A stretch of DNA of 35,615 bases from assembly GCA_030843315.1 (NCBI GenBank), contig JAUUPT010000044.1:1-35615 (forward strand). The letters run 5' to 3'. Source of the DNA: Bacteroidaceae bacterium (GTDB taxonomy: Bacteria > Bacteroidota > Bacteroidia > Bacteroidales > Bacteroidaceae). Made by a program: the position numbers and the translations under genes. Below are positions 1 to 7,170 of the stretch, piece after piece. Position 1 is the first letter of the stretch. Each line of letters starts with the position of its first letter. Below the pieces are notes generated by a model. That model saw only the letters and a program-made list of their open reading frames with translations. It had not been told where the DNA came from and did not search any database.

Positions 1-2
1 TG

Positions 3-461
3 GATGTTCAGCAGGTTTATTCATTTGATCTTGTTACTATGCCCGTCCAGAAAAAAATCGTTCAGGGCGAAAGTGCGGAAATTCGATGCCAACTGGTAAA
101 GGAAGGCGACTATGAACAGGCTCGGTTCTTTATCAGGTATTTCCAAAGTGATGGGAAAGGCGAGCTGCGGATGGATGACGGAACGGTATTTCTACCGAAT
201 GACCTGTACCCGTTGGATAAAACGACATTCCGACTTTACTACACATCACACAGCACGGATCAGCAGGTTATCGACATATATATAGAAGATTCATTCGGTC
301 AGGTCGTGCAGAAAACATTCAGTTGGCAAAATGACAGGGGGGATGAAGACGATGATGTAGAAGAAAATATGGTTTCACAAAAAATATCAGGCAATGATTT
401 TATGCGGTTATATCGTGTTCAACGCCCTTTGCTGGCTATGGATAGCCCATACGTTGAATAA
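3..461 (+). CDS. traQ: Conjugative transfer protein TraQ (DUF3872), 5' truncated by window edge
   Basis: The reading frame is open from base 3 and ends at 461, so the N-terminus, including the expected lipoprotein signal, lies outside the window. An internal ATG at 39 exists, but the residues before it (DVQQVYSF) continue the DUF3872 pattern, so 39 is not the start. The visible 152 residues match the Bacteroides conjugative-transposon TraQ family as I know it: a KKIVQGESAEIRC segment, then IRYFQSDGKGELRMDDG, YPLDKTTFRLYYTS and a region around DIYIEDSFGQ. The C-terminal tail after the acidic stretch (DEDDDVEE) is less typical. TraQ is a small protein at the distal end of the tra operon of CTnDOT-like elements, with no known enzymatic role. 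It is followed by an M23 peptidase on the same strand, in line with the end of a transfer operon. Confidence 0.85.
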   Translation, partial: DVQQVYSFDLVTMPVQKKIVQGESAEIRCQLVKEGDYEQARFFIRYFQSDGKGELRMDDGTVFLPNDLYPLDKTTFRLYYTSHSTDQQVIDIYIEDSFGQVVQKTFSWQNDRGDEDDDVEENMVSQKISGNDFMRLYRVQRPLLAMDSPYVE

Positions 462-553
462 TGCTCCGACAGATATAGAGCTGTGGGGAAAAGAAGTTGA
501 ATAAGTAAAGTACCCGGAGCAATTCGGGTACTTACTGTATTTACAGATTGATT

Positions 554-1156
554 ATGAAATATATAATAACATTCTTCATTGCGTTGCTTCATTTAACTGC
601 ATGGGGACAACCAAACAGAAAATCGGAAATAGAAAAATGTACGGAACAGGCTTATTCTGCAAAAGAGTTTCAACGAATAGCCGATTCAATGCAAATGACT
701 ATCGAAGAATTATCCGACTATCCCGTAGTTTTTCCGATTAAAAAGCCGTTACGAATTTCATCGGGCTTTGGTATGCGTTATCATCCTATTTATAAAAGGC
801 GAAAATTTCATACAGGAATTGATATAGCCAAACCAAAGGGTACTCCCGTGTATGCCAGTGGCAACGGGAGAGTAGTTCGTAAGGGCTATTGTTCGGGATA
901 TGGGAATTACATTGAGATTGAACACGCAGGTAATTTTCATTCATTCTATGCTCATTTGAGTAAGATAATGGTAAATATAGGGGATTCGGTTAGTATTACT
1001 ACACAGATTGCTTGTGTGGGTAATACGGGAATAGCAACAGGCAGCCATTTACATTATGAAATCAGGAAAGGGAAACGTTTCTTGAATCCGTCTGAATGGT
1101 GCTGTTGTCTGATTGAAATATGGAACACACAAAATTTAAACGAAAAAATAGCATGA
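554..1156 (+). CDS. Secreted M23 family metallopeptidase (peptidoglycan hydrolase)
   Basis: About 200 residues. A TTG at 548 is also in frame, but the ATG at 554 starts directly with a signal peptide (hydrophobic stretch ending near residue 18), so 554 is preferred. The C-terminal half is an M23/LysM-type endopeptidase domain of the lysostaphin fold. It shows HTGID (HxxxD, zinc ligands), YAHLS and the HLHYE motif (HxH). All expected metal-binding and catalytic histidines are present, so the enzyme should be active on peptide cross-bridges of peptidoglycan in the periplasm. It lies in the transfer operon behind traQ, where CTnDOT-type elements usually carry a lysozyme-like gene, so it probably opens the wall for the conjugation apparatus. 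Its stop overlaps the next start by ATGA. Confidence 0.88.
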   Translation: MKYIITFFIALLHLTAWGQPNRKSEIEKCTEQAYSAKEFQRIADSMQMTIEELSDYPVVFPIKKPLRISSGFGMRYHPIYKRRKFHTGIDIAKPKGTPVYASGNGRVVRKGYCSGYGNYIEIEHAGNFHSFYAHLSKIMVNIGDSVSITTQIACVGNTGIATGSHLHYEIRKGKRFLNPSEWCCCLIEIWNTQNLNEKIA

Positions 1157-1596
1157 AATTTCTTAATACATATTTACAACCCGGAGAGGACATAATGTAC
1201 AGGGCACGGATACATATATTCTTATTCCTGCAACCTGCCATATTATTGACTATCGGGTTTATGTGTTATTTTGATGATGTAAAAATAACACATTATTTAG
1301 GGATTACACTTCTGTTCTTGGGATTGGTTTCCCTTGTACAGCGTGTGTTAGTGAAAGTAGGCTCAATCTATGCCGTAACCAACAAACGAGTGATTATAAA
1401 AACGGGAGTAATAAGTCGTCGGACTGTTGAACTGGTACTGGTTAAATGTGAGGGTATTCAGGTGGTACAAGGTATTGCAGGGCGTATCTTCGGCTATGGT
1501 TCTATCGTGGTTACTACGGGTGGAGCTACCAACTGTTACTATTATGTTGCCAATCCGTTCCGGTTCAAGAAGGCAATAAATATACAAATTAGATAG
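1153..1596 (+). CDS. Small membrane protein with bacterial PH-like domain (bPH2/DUF304)
   Basis: About 147 residues from the ATG at 1153, which overlaps the preceding stop (ATGA) and suggests translational coupling. An upstream ATG at 1120 is in frame but would sit inside the M23 gene. The protein has two hydrophobic segments (around IFLFLQPAILLTIGFM and YLGITLLFLGLVSLV). A bPH2-type domain follows, with the usual signature of YAVTNKRVIIKTGVISRRTVEL and a later FGYGSIVVTTGG stretch. This matches YdbS/YdbT-like membrane PH proteins. The function in the element is unknown; membrane-protein assembly or envelope protection during transfer is only a guess. The terminator at 1628-1662 follows, so this is the last gene of the transfer operon. 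Confidence 0.75.
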   Translation: MKFLNTYLQPGEDIMYRARIHIFLFLQPAILLTIGFMCYFDDVKITHYLGITLLFLGLVSLVQRVLVKVGSIYAVTNKRVIIKTGVISRRTVELVLVKCEGIQVVQGIAGRIFGYGSIVVTTGGATNCYYYVANPFRFKKAINIQIR

Positions 1597-1627
1597 TTTT
1601 TGATAGTTCTAATTTCTATTACAAAAG

Positions 1628-1662
1628 CAATCCGAAGCTAATTAAACGTTTCGGATTGTTTG
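1628..1662 (+). terminator. Rho-independent terminator of the transfer operon
   Basis: A perfect 9-bp stem (CAATCCGAA paired with TTCGGATTG) closes a 13-base loop and is followed by TTTGTT. It sits 31 bases after the PH-protein stop, in the convergent gap with the leftward genes. Confidence 0.75.
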
Positions 1663-1720
1663 TTAATCGGCTTTTTGTTACTTTTTCTCCCGCCCATTTT
1701 TTTGCTCATGGAAAAAGTAA

Positions 1721-1737
1721 CGGGCGAAAATCGCCCG
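1721..1737 (-). terminator. Hairpin, probable terminator of the leftward gene set
   Basis: CGGGCGA and TCGCCCG form a 7-bp perfect stem with a 3-base loop. Read on the minus strand it lies just after the last leftward gene and is followed by a T-rich stretch (TTACTTTTTC). The T tract is interrupted, so efficiency is uncertain. Confidence 0.5.
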
Positions 1738-1741
1738 CTTA

Positions 1742-1927
1742 TCATTTTTCTTGTCCCTCTTTTTGTAACTTCTCAAGCTGTTTCAGCATAAACCGATGGT
1801 TTTCGCCAACCGTATGCCCCGAAGCCATTTTGTAAGGACTGTCGGAACATTCAATACATTGCTGTATGGCTGCCTTCAGATCTGTTACTTCAATTCTGTT
1901 TCCGTCAATATCCTTTATCGTTGTCAT
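1742..1927 (-). CDS. Small conserved element protein of unknown function
   Basis: A 61-residue, charged, probably cytoplasmic protein that starts at an ATG. It has no signal peptide and no motif I can assign. The N-terminus (MTTIKDIDGNRIEVTDL) looks like a small beta hairpin, and the C-terminus (RFMLKQLEKLQKEGQEK) is helical and basic. It is the last gene of a leftward run of small genes typical of the regulatory and cargo end of Bacteroides conjugative elements. It lies 8 bases after the preceding gene, so it is co-transcribed with it. I do not recognise a function. Confidence 0.6.
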   Translation of the reverse strand: MTTIKDIDGNRIEVTDLKAAIQQCIECSDSPYKMASGHTVGENHRFMLKQLEKLQKEGQEK

Positions 1928-1935
1928 ATCCTTTG

Positions 1936-2616
1936 TTATTTAGATGTTTGTACTTGTATCGGGGAAACATACCAACTGTCTTGATACTTGTCGCCAATCA
2001 GGTTAAAAACGCCCGATAATCCGCTATCGTTGGCGTGTTTCTTGGCTTCGCTGATTGTACCGAACTCGCCTAATTTGTTGAAGCCGATAAATAGTTTGTA
2101 TCTATCGTTGTTCTCCTTATGTTTTTTTACTTCTTCCTGTAACATCACATACATTTTTTGATAGTTGTCTTTCTTCTGTTCCAATTTGTTGTAAGCCTTC
2201 AATAACTGTTCATCCGTATCTGCATTGAAAAACAGATCATTGTGCTTTTTGTAGTCGATATACTGGGCAATGGCTCTTTCTACTTTTGTTATCTGTGCTT
2301 TTGCGGATGCAACTTTACCCAACAAAAAGTCAAAGCCCGTCTGTAAACCTGTTCGCTTGTCGTAAAAACAATGATATATCTGAACTCTTTTTCTCGGATA
2401 TTTGCACACTAATTTTGCCTTACGCCATTCGATAAGCCACCGCCAACGATCTAACATATCACGGGGAATGTCTATTTTGTGTAAAACTTCCCGGCTTCTG
2501 TCCTCGTGGCGAATTTCAAAAGTGATATATACCCAATGTTCAATACCCAGTTCCCGTTCCGCTTTTGCAAGGTCTTTCGCATACTGCATCCAATCGTCCA
2601 TTCTTTCCTGTGCCAT
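1936..2616 (-). CDS. Conserved conjugative-element protein, coiled-coil, unknown function
   Basis: A 226-residue soluble protein without signal peptide or membrane segment. The N-terminal part holds an aromatic-rich block (WVYITFEIRHEDRS, then LDRWRWLIEWRKAKL). The middle (about residues 95-165) is charged and predicted to be a coiled coil (KVERAIAQYIDYKK, LEQKKDNYQKMYVMLQEEVKKHKE). The C-terminus has a short GFNKLGEFGTISEAKKHA segment that resembles domains with a glycine-rich turn. Proteins of this kind recur in CTnDOT-like elements, but I know of no tested role. It is separated by only a few bases from its neighbours on both sides and is part of the same leftward operon. Confidence 0.65.
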   Translation of the reverse strand: MAQERMDDWMQYAKDLAKAERELGIEHWVYITFEIRHEDRSREVLHKIDIPRDMLDRWRWLIEWRKAKLVCKYPRKRVQIYHCFYDKRTGLQTGFDFLLGKVASAKAQITKVERAIAQYIDYKKHNDLFFNADTDEQLLKAYNKLEQKKDNYQKMYVMLQEEVKKHKENNDRYKLFIGFNKLGEFGTISEAKKHANDSGLSGVFNLIGDKYQDSWYVSPIQVQTSK

Positions 2617-2620
2617 GATG

Positions 2621-2851
2621 TTAGATGTTAATGTTATCGTTTTTCTTGGTTAGCCATTCATCCCGACGGGTACGGCATTCCTCCAGAGTTGGTGCTACGG
2701 TTGAAAATAATTTCCCGTCTGTATGCCTGTAATCGTATTGATAAAATGTTTGTTTCGGACGGTGGGCAGGACGAAACGTTGTATAGTTCTCTTTACCTTG
2801 TTCACATACAGAACAGCCGTTATGATTGATTGAATTTGTTTTCATTGTCAT
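2621..2851 (-). CDS. Small DUF3873-like conjugative-element protein
   Basis: 76 residues. The core (CSVCEQGKENYTTFRP, then FYQYDYRHTDGKLFSTVAPTLEECRTRRDEWL) is the pattern I associate with DUF3873, a small family confined to Bacteroidales conjugative elements. The two cysteines near the N-terminus could bind a metal, but there is no second pair. Its ATG at 2851 overlaps the stop of the upstream gene (ATGA), so the two are probably coupled. Function unknown. The family name is given from memory of the motif and should be taken as probable. Confidence 0.65.
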   Translation of the reverse strand: MTMKTNSINHNGCSVCEQGKENYTTFRPAHRPKQTFYQYDYRHTDGKLFSTVAPTLEECRTRRDEWLTKKNDNINI

Positions 2852-3330
2852 TTTGTAATATATTGATATTCTTTAATATAATCCTGTTCTTTTAGCCACT
2901 TGATTAGGTTCTCCATATTATATTCGGAGGTAATGATTGCCGAATCCCTTGAAAATTGAGTGAAACGACTGCTTTCGTAGTTGTCTATCCACTCTTTGAG
3001 GTTTACTGCTCCCCAAGTACTGTAATCCTGTGCAAACATTCGGTCAATCTCGGCTATCTCTTTGTTGAACTCCACCACGATAGTTTGGTATTTGTCGTCA
3101 ATGATTTCAAGATGATGTAGTGAGCCGAACTCGTCGTGTAGGCGTGCGGAACTCCAATCGCTTTTGTAGGTATGATTTCCCCACCTATGTGGTTTATCGA
3201 AACGCACCTTTACCTCTGCTGTGTATTCGGTTATCTTGATTTCTTCGATAATGCCTGTTACCATTAAGCCTGTAAAAATGCTCTTACAACGCTTGCCTAT
3301 AATACTATCGTTTACTTCTGTTGTTTTCAT
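2848..3330 (-). CDS. Conserved element protein of unknown function
   Basis: 160 residues, soluble, no signal peptide. The N-terminal half reads like a small beta-barrel domain (IIGKRCKSIFTGLMVTGIIEEI, then EVKVRFDKPHRWGN), similar in feel to KOW or SH3-like folds, but this is an impression only. The C-terminal half is helical, with two tryptophans in WGAVNLKEWIDNY and LIKWLKEQDYIKE. It overlaps the next gene by ATGA and lies 12 bases after the previous one. Probably an accessory gene of the conjugative element; function not recognised. Confidence 0.6.
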   Translation of the reverse strand: MKTTEVNDSIIGKRCKSIFTGLMVTGIIEEIKITEYTAEVKVRFDKPHRWGNHTYKSDWSSARLHDEFGSLHHLEIIDDKYQTIVVEFNKEIAEIDRMFAQDYSTWGAVNLKEWIDNYESSRFTQFSRDSAIITSEYNMENLIKWLKEQDYIKEYQYITK

Positions 3331-3342
3331 ATCTATTGTTGA

Positions 3343-3942
3343 TTAAAAGAATGATAATGTTAATTGTACTGCTTTGCGTCCTGTGATTTCATCAAACAGG
3401 CTTTTCGCTTGTTTCAAAACGGATATAGCGTATTTGTCGGTCTTACTGCTGTCTTTGTCAAGTCCTTTCATCATTTCATTGAGGGCTGCGGTAAGGCAAT
3501 CTTTTCGATTGTCGAATATCTTACCCCATACGCCTAAGCCATAACCTGCTCCGCCAGTGCTGTAAGAATAACTCATTCCGTATGTCCATTTTCCGTTTAA
3601 GCCTTTACCCAGTGTAATATGGTTGCTTACCGCCCAACCGTCCCGATGGGGGAATTGTATTTCTTCACGTTCCAAAAAATCAGGTCTTTCCAACCAACCA
3701 TATTCGTTAAATCCCTTTTTGGTAAAGCCGAATAGCAAATGTTTTTCATACTCCCGTTTATTCATTAATAACTGGCGTGGGGTATCTCCAAAACTCTCGT
3801 ATTCCTCAATTATAGCCCTGTCGTTATGTCTTAGTGCGTTCAGATATACGGCTACATTGTGGCGTTCTACCCTGCAAAAATTGATATCCTGTATCTTTTG
3901 TAATTTTTCGTATGCTGATAAATCTTTGTATTTCATGACCAT
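3343..3942 (-). CDS. Conserved element protein of unknown function
   Basis: 199 residues, soluble. The first ATG (3942) is followed two codons later by a second ATG (3936), and either may be used. The protein has a helical N-terminus (SAYEKLQKIQDINFCRVERHNVAVYLNALR) and a central block rich in aromatic residues and glycine (SNHITLGKGLNGKWTYGMSY, then a run of Gly and Tyr). A short helical C-terminus follows. No catalytic motif is visible. Similar genes occur as part of the leftward accessory cluster of Bacteroides conjugative elements. I do not recognise a function. Confidence 0.6.
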   Translation of the reverse strand: MVMKYKDLSAYEKLQKIQDINFCRVERHNVAVYLNALRHNDRAIIEEYESFGDTPRQLLMNKREYEKHLLFGFTKKGFNEYGWLERPDFLEREEIQFPHRDGWAVSNHITLGKGLNGKWTYGMSYSYSTGGAGYGLGVWGKIFDNRKDCLTAALNEMMKGLDKDSSKTDKYAISVLKQAKSLFDEITGRKAVQLTLSFF

Positions 3943-3982
3943 TCTTTTGTGGGGCAGGGTTACTGCCCCGTGTTACTACTTA

Positions 3983-4975
3983 TTAATCCAATCCGAAATA
4001 ATACGCTAACCGTTGTTCCTGTGATTTCGGAAAAATCCAACCTGCTAACTTCTTGCCGTTGAATGTCAATCGGCTGTTGAAGCGTCCGCCCATTGCTTTG
4101 AGTTCGTCTTTTATGGCTCTCGTTTCTCCGAATACCGCTACCGCTTTGGCTGAATACTCTACCAATGTGCAACCGCCTTTGCTTTCTTCTGTCGGCTTAC
4201 TGGGTGGCATTGTGTCGGATTTGCTGATATGTATGTTATCGTCATTCCCTGCTGTGTATGCAAAATCTTCAATCGTGCGTTTACGGTCATATACAGGCAC
4301 TTTTTCGATTATCCAACCGCAGTATTTGCTTTCGCCTAAATAGTAGCCGTCGCCCATACTGTATTTTTCACGGTGTTCGTAGTCCTCGTTAGGTTCGGCT
4401 AAATAGGCGGTTTCATCAAAGTTGGATGCGTGTTTGCGCATTTCGGAAAAGATGTCCCTTTTGTGTTTGGAAAAGCCTATAATAACCGTCCTTTGTGTGC
4501 TGTGTGCATAGTAGTCGGTCATTCGGTCGCTGTCGTCTTGCTTCAATCGTGCCACGATAACGCCTAAAGCATCTTCGGGGAATATCTCGGCAAAGCGTTT
4601 ACGCCCGATTTCCTTAACCTGCTCTACTCTGGTTTTTTCCTGTTCGGCTTCGTCTTCTTCTGCTTTCTTCTGTTTCTGTGCTTGCTGAAGAAGCATTGCA
4701 ACTTCAAAACTGTCTATAAATTCAGGGTTCTCGCTGTCATAGTAATAACCAATACCGAATTTTTCATTCAATGGTCTGATAATGTCGGCTGTATGAAAAT
4801 CCTTTGTCCGCAGGTTAATCAACTTGTAAGCAATGCCCCAATCGTTTTTACGGATTTCATACACTACATATCTGTCATAGCTGTAACCCTCCATTCGGAT
4901 AACCTGATTGACTTCTACCACTTGTTTGGCTCTGTCTATCTCCTTGTTTGCTCCTAATAAAAATACTTTGCTCAT
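3983..4975 (-). CDS. Multidomain conjugative-element protein, unknown function
   Basis: 330 residues. An N-terminal domain (about 1-100) ends in a charged helix (QQAQKQKKAEEDEAEQEKTR), which looks like a linker. The middle contains a possible helical domain with KRFAEIFPEDALGVIVARL. The C-terminal 55 residues (VEYSAKAVAVFGETRAIKD, then LKAMGGRFNSRLTFNGKKLAGWIFPKS) form a module often found at the end of larger Bacteroides element proteins, including some annotated as fusion proteins. The module's function is unknown to me. No signal peptide, so it is cytoplasmic. It sits between two unknown genes in the same orientation. The gap to the small membrane protein upstream is 19 bases. Confidence 0.65.
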   Translation of the reverse strand: MSKVFLLGANKEIDRAKQVVEVNQVIRMEGYSYDRYVVYEIRKNDWGIAYKLINLRTKDFHTADIIRPLNEKFGIGYYYDSENPEFIDSFEVAMLLQQAQKQKKAEEDEAEQEKTRVEQVKEIGRKRFAEIFPEDALGVIVARLKQDDSDRMTDYYAHSTQRTVIIGFSKHKRDIFSEMRKHASNFDETAYLAEPNEDYEHREKYSMGDGYYLGESKYCGWIIEKVPVYDRKRTIEDFAYTAGNDDNIHISKSDTMPPSKPTEESKGGCTLVEYSAKAVAVFGETRAIKDELKAMGGRFNSRLTFNGKKLAGWIFPKSQEQRLAYYFGLD

Positions 4976-4994
4976 AACTCTAAATTTTAAGGGA

Positions 4995-5231
4995 TTATAA
5001 AAAGGTCAGCATTGCGAGAATAAAGAGGATTATAGCACCCAAACCCACGAAGAAGGAGAGGATACCCCGAATAACAGGAAGAAAGAGATACAAGCCCACT
5101 AAAGTCCAAATAAACCCTGTTCCCCACACACAGAAGCCCAAAACCGCCAAAACGATTTTTACAACCAATTTTATGCTAATTGGAAGGTAGGCTGTCGGTC
5201 GTTGTTTCCTATTTTTTTCTATACTTCTCAT
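4995..5231 (-). CDS. Small integral membrane protein
   Basis: 78 residues. A basic N-terminus (RSIEKNRKQRP) precedes two or three hydrophobic segments (SIKLVVKIVLAVLGFCVWG, then FIWTLVGLYLFLPVIRG and FFVGLGAIILFILAMLTFL). There is no signal cleavage site or known motif. It is the first gene of the leftward set that runs to 1742, and its start lies at the edge of a gene-poor leader. Function unknown. Confidence 0.6.
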   Translation of the reverse strand: MRSIEKNRKQRPTAYLPISIKLVVKIVLAVLGFCVWGTGFIWTLVGLYLFLPVIRGILSFFVGLGAIILFILAMLTFL

Positions 5232-5599
5232 AATTTCTGACTTTTTTTTTATGCCGTATCGGAGCCGGTGAGGTGTGATCGAGTTTCAGGTGCAATTAGA
5301 AAGTAGTGTTTAGCCACTGCCAGTTTTTTACGAATAAATACGCTCGCCTGAAGAATGAGGGAAAGAGGAAGATTTTTCGTAAAACCCTTGCGGCTTGAAC
5401 TTGCTGTGGCGTTAAGAACACGGAAATACTTTCGCAACTGATACTCGATTACTCCGAGCCGCTTTCCGTGGCTTAGTAGCTAAATGAGGAAGGAATTATA
5501 CCGAGGGAAGTGTAGAAAAAAGAAAATTGAGTTTGATATACTTTGCGTTTATCATCATAAAACGCTGCACTTTCCCCACAGAAAGGAAAGCTATAAACA
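5232..5599. other. Gap without a convincing gene (leader region)
   Basis: About 370 bases without an ATG-started frame that looks like a gene. It probably holds the promoter and leader of the leftward set that begins at 5231, but I see no clear TAnnTTTG box on the minus strand. A minus-strand frame at 5249-5437 starts only at TTG. Confidence 0.4.
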
Positions 5600-5631
5600 T
5601 AAAAAAAGCCTGTATCATTTTGACACAGGCT
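5600..5631 (-). terminator. Rho-independent terminator of the integrase operon
   Basis: On the minus strand AGCCTGT (5625-5631) pairs with ACAGGCT (5607-5613). The stem extends inward by TCA/TGA after one mismatch and is followed by seven T. It lies 22 bases after the lipoprotein stop at 5653. Confidence 0.85.
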
Positions 5632-5652
5632 CATTCGTATTATTGGTAATTA

Positions 5653-6180
5653 TTATATTCCTTTTTTACCGTAGCATTTACTACCGTCAGGGGATAGATA
5701 GAAATTGAATGTTTCTTCTTTCGGAGTTCCCGACAGTTGAACAGAATACTTGCACCTGACAATGACTGCAAGTACATCATTTGCGTTTCTGCTGTCATAT
5801 CCTTGCAAGTTATCAGGAACAAGGTTTTTAAGCGAATCTATACGGGTGTTCATTACGGCGATATCAGCATTATACTTGTCAATATCGCTTTGTTTTTTAG
5901 TTTGAGCCAATAAATCTTCGCTCATTTTTCTTGCAAGTTCAATACGACTAATAACAGATTGTTTTTCCTTTCTGAACTCATCGGTAAGATAAGCAACACT
6001 ATCAGCAACCGTAACATTTCCAGTTTCGTTCAATTCAACAATTTTGAAGTTGAGATTTTCTTTTGTATCACTACCTTTTAACAGGTTATCAGTAATGGTT
6101 TTTTCATAATTACTCGTTGATGAGTTTGAACCGCAGGAAACCATAAAAACAGCGATAAGTAAATAAAATACGTGTTTCAT
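5653..6180 (-). CDS. Small lipoprotein of unknown function
   Basis: 175 residues from the ATG at 6180. The N-terminus is a clear type II signal peptide: KH, a hydrophobic core, then VMVSC with the lipid-carrying Cys at residue 16 and a Ser/Asn-rich tether. The middle is helical (RKEKQSVISRIELARKMSEDLLAQTKKQ) and probably a coiled coil. The end contains an FYLSPDGSKCYGKKG motif. It is the last gene of the leftward operon headed by the integrase and is followed by a strong terminator. As cargo of a mobile element it could act in surface exclusion or as an immunity or entry-blocking factor, but nothing in the sequence proves this. Confidence 0.75.
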   Translation of the reverse strand: MKHVFYLLIAVFMVSCGSNSSTSNYEKTITDNLLKGSDTKENLNFKIVELNETGNVTVADSVAYLTDEFRKEKQSVISRIELARKMSEDLLAQTKKQSDIDKYNADIAVMNTRIDSLKNLVPDNLQGYDSRNANDVLAVIVRCKYSVQLSGTPKEETFNFYLSPDGSKCYGKKGI

Positions 6181-6202
6181 ATCTGAATGTATTAAGAGTT
6201 TA

Positions 6203-6622
6203 TTAATTCATTGAAATAGCCGGAAGTTTTGAATGCAGGTTATATACTATCAGAACTTCAGTTGATTTTTTATTATCATTTCGGGTATATTCGGTTAATG
6301 CTTTCATTACCCATTCCCGAAATGCTTTTGCTTCAAAAGATGCTACACGGTAGCTGACAAATATCAATGCTTCAAGATTATACAGTACCGTTTCACATGA
6401 GCGCCCATTATTCTCGAATTTATGTATTCGGGTAACATCTTCTTCACGAAGTAAGCCTGATTTGAATATGCTCCGAAGGTTGTTACCAATCGTATTGACG
6501 AACACATTAAACAAATCGGCAACCTCATGTTTCGTTAGCCACAGGGTGCAATTTACGAGTTTTGCTTCAACAATTAGTTGATTTTCATCGTTTTCTTTAA
6601 TTTTGATATATCCTCGTTCCAT
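6203..6622 (-). CDS. RhuM-like DNA-binding-type protein, short form
   Basis: 139 residues. The segment LWLTKHEVADLFNVFVNTIGNNLRSIFKSGLL looks like the N-terminal winged-helix-like part of RhuM family proteins. The usual following block is also present (LYNLEALIFVSYRVASFEAKAFREWV). Full-length RhuM proteins are about 300 residues or more, and here the C-terminal part is missing and replaced by a short tail. It may be a stable single-domain version or an old truncation. It lies 6 bases after the ORF6N gene. A role in gene control or phage defence is inference only. Confidence 0.7.
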   Translation of the reverse strand: MERGYIKIKENDENQLIVEAKLVNCTLWLTKHEVADLFNVFVNTIGNNLRSIFKSGLLREEDVTRIHKFENNGRSCETVLYNLEALIFVSYRVASFEAKAFREWVMKALTEYTRNDNKKSTEVLIVYNLHSKLPAISMN

Positions 6623-6628
6623 ATTTTG

Positions 6629-7159
6629 CTATTCTTCATCATATTTAACATTAAAGCCTATACGCTTACGGGGCATATTTTCCTGTTCTTTTTGTGATGC
6701 CAGTTCGGTAAGAGCCTGATAAATATCGCTGAACTGCATATTTGTTTCTATCATAAATTCGTCCAATTTACGATTTAATTCTGCATAACCGAGTGCATAT
6801 TGGCGTAAAGCAACAAAAGCCCGCATAATAGATATATTTACCTGAATAGCTTTCTTACTTTTCAATACGGATGAAAGCATAGCCACTCCGAGTTCCGGGA
6901 ACGCCATTATAAAGGAAGAGCCGACGTTGTATCCGGGGGGTATCACATTTTGTGACACCCCTAATTTGATTACTTCGTCGCTTTCTTCCCGTGTCAATTC
7001 AAACATGAAGTCAGGAGCCGGAAACCTGTCTATATTTCGTTTGACTGCCTGTTTTAAGGCTCTTGTTTCAACTTCATACAATTTTGCGAGGTCATAATCC
7101 AACATGACACGCACACCTCTGATATCGTATATCTTATTTTGAATGATTTGTAGTTCCAT
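6629..7159 (-). CDS. ORF6N domain protein
   Basis: 176 residues. The N-terminal 90 residues are a clear ORF6N domain: IYDIRGVRVMLDYDLAKLYEVETRALKQAVKRN, then RFPAPDFMFELTREE and SSFIMAFPELGVAMLSSVLKS. This family is known from phages and mobile elements and is thought to bind DNA. The C-terminal part is helical and charged (ELNRKLDEFMIETNMQFSDIYQAL). The start codon lies 11 bases after the integrase stop, so it is co-transcribed with the integrase. Regulation of the element is a reasonable guess. Confidence 0.85.
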   Translation of the reverse strand: MELQIIQNKIYDIRGVRVMLDYDLAKLYEVETRALKQAVKRNIDRFPAPDFMFELTREESDEVIKLGVSQNVIPPGYNVGSSFIMAFPELGVAMLSSVLKSKKAIQVNISIMRAFVALRQYALGYAELNRKLDEFMIETNMQFSDIYQALTELASQKEQENMPRKRIGFNVKYDEE

Positions 7160-7170
7160 GATATTATTAT

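Noticed and set aside
5249..5437. Possible small gene on the minus strand
   Set aside because: It starts at TTG with no ATG in frame, has no domain, and lies in a leader region, so it is not supported.
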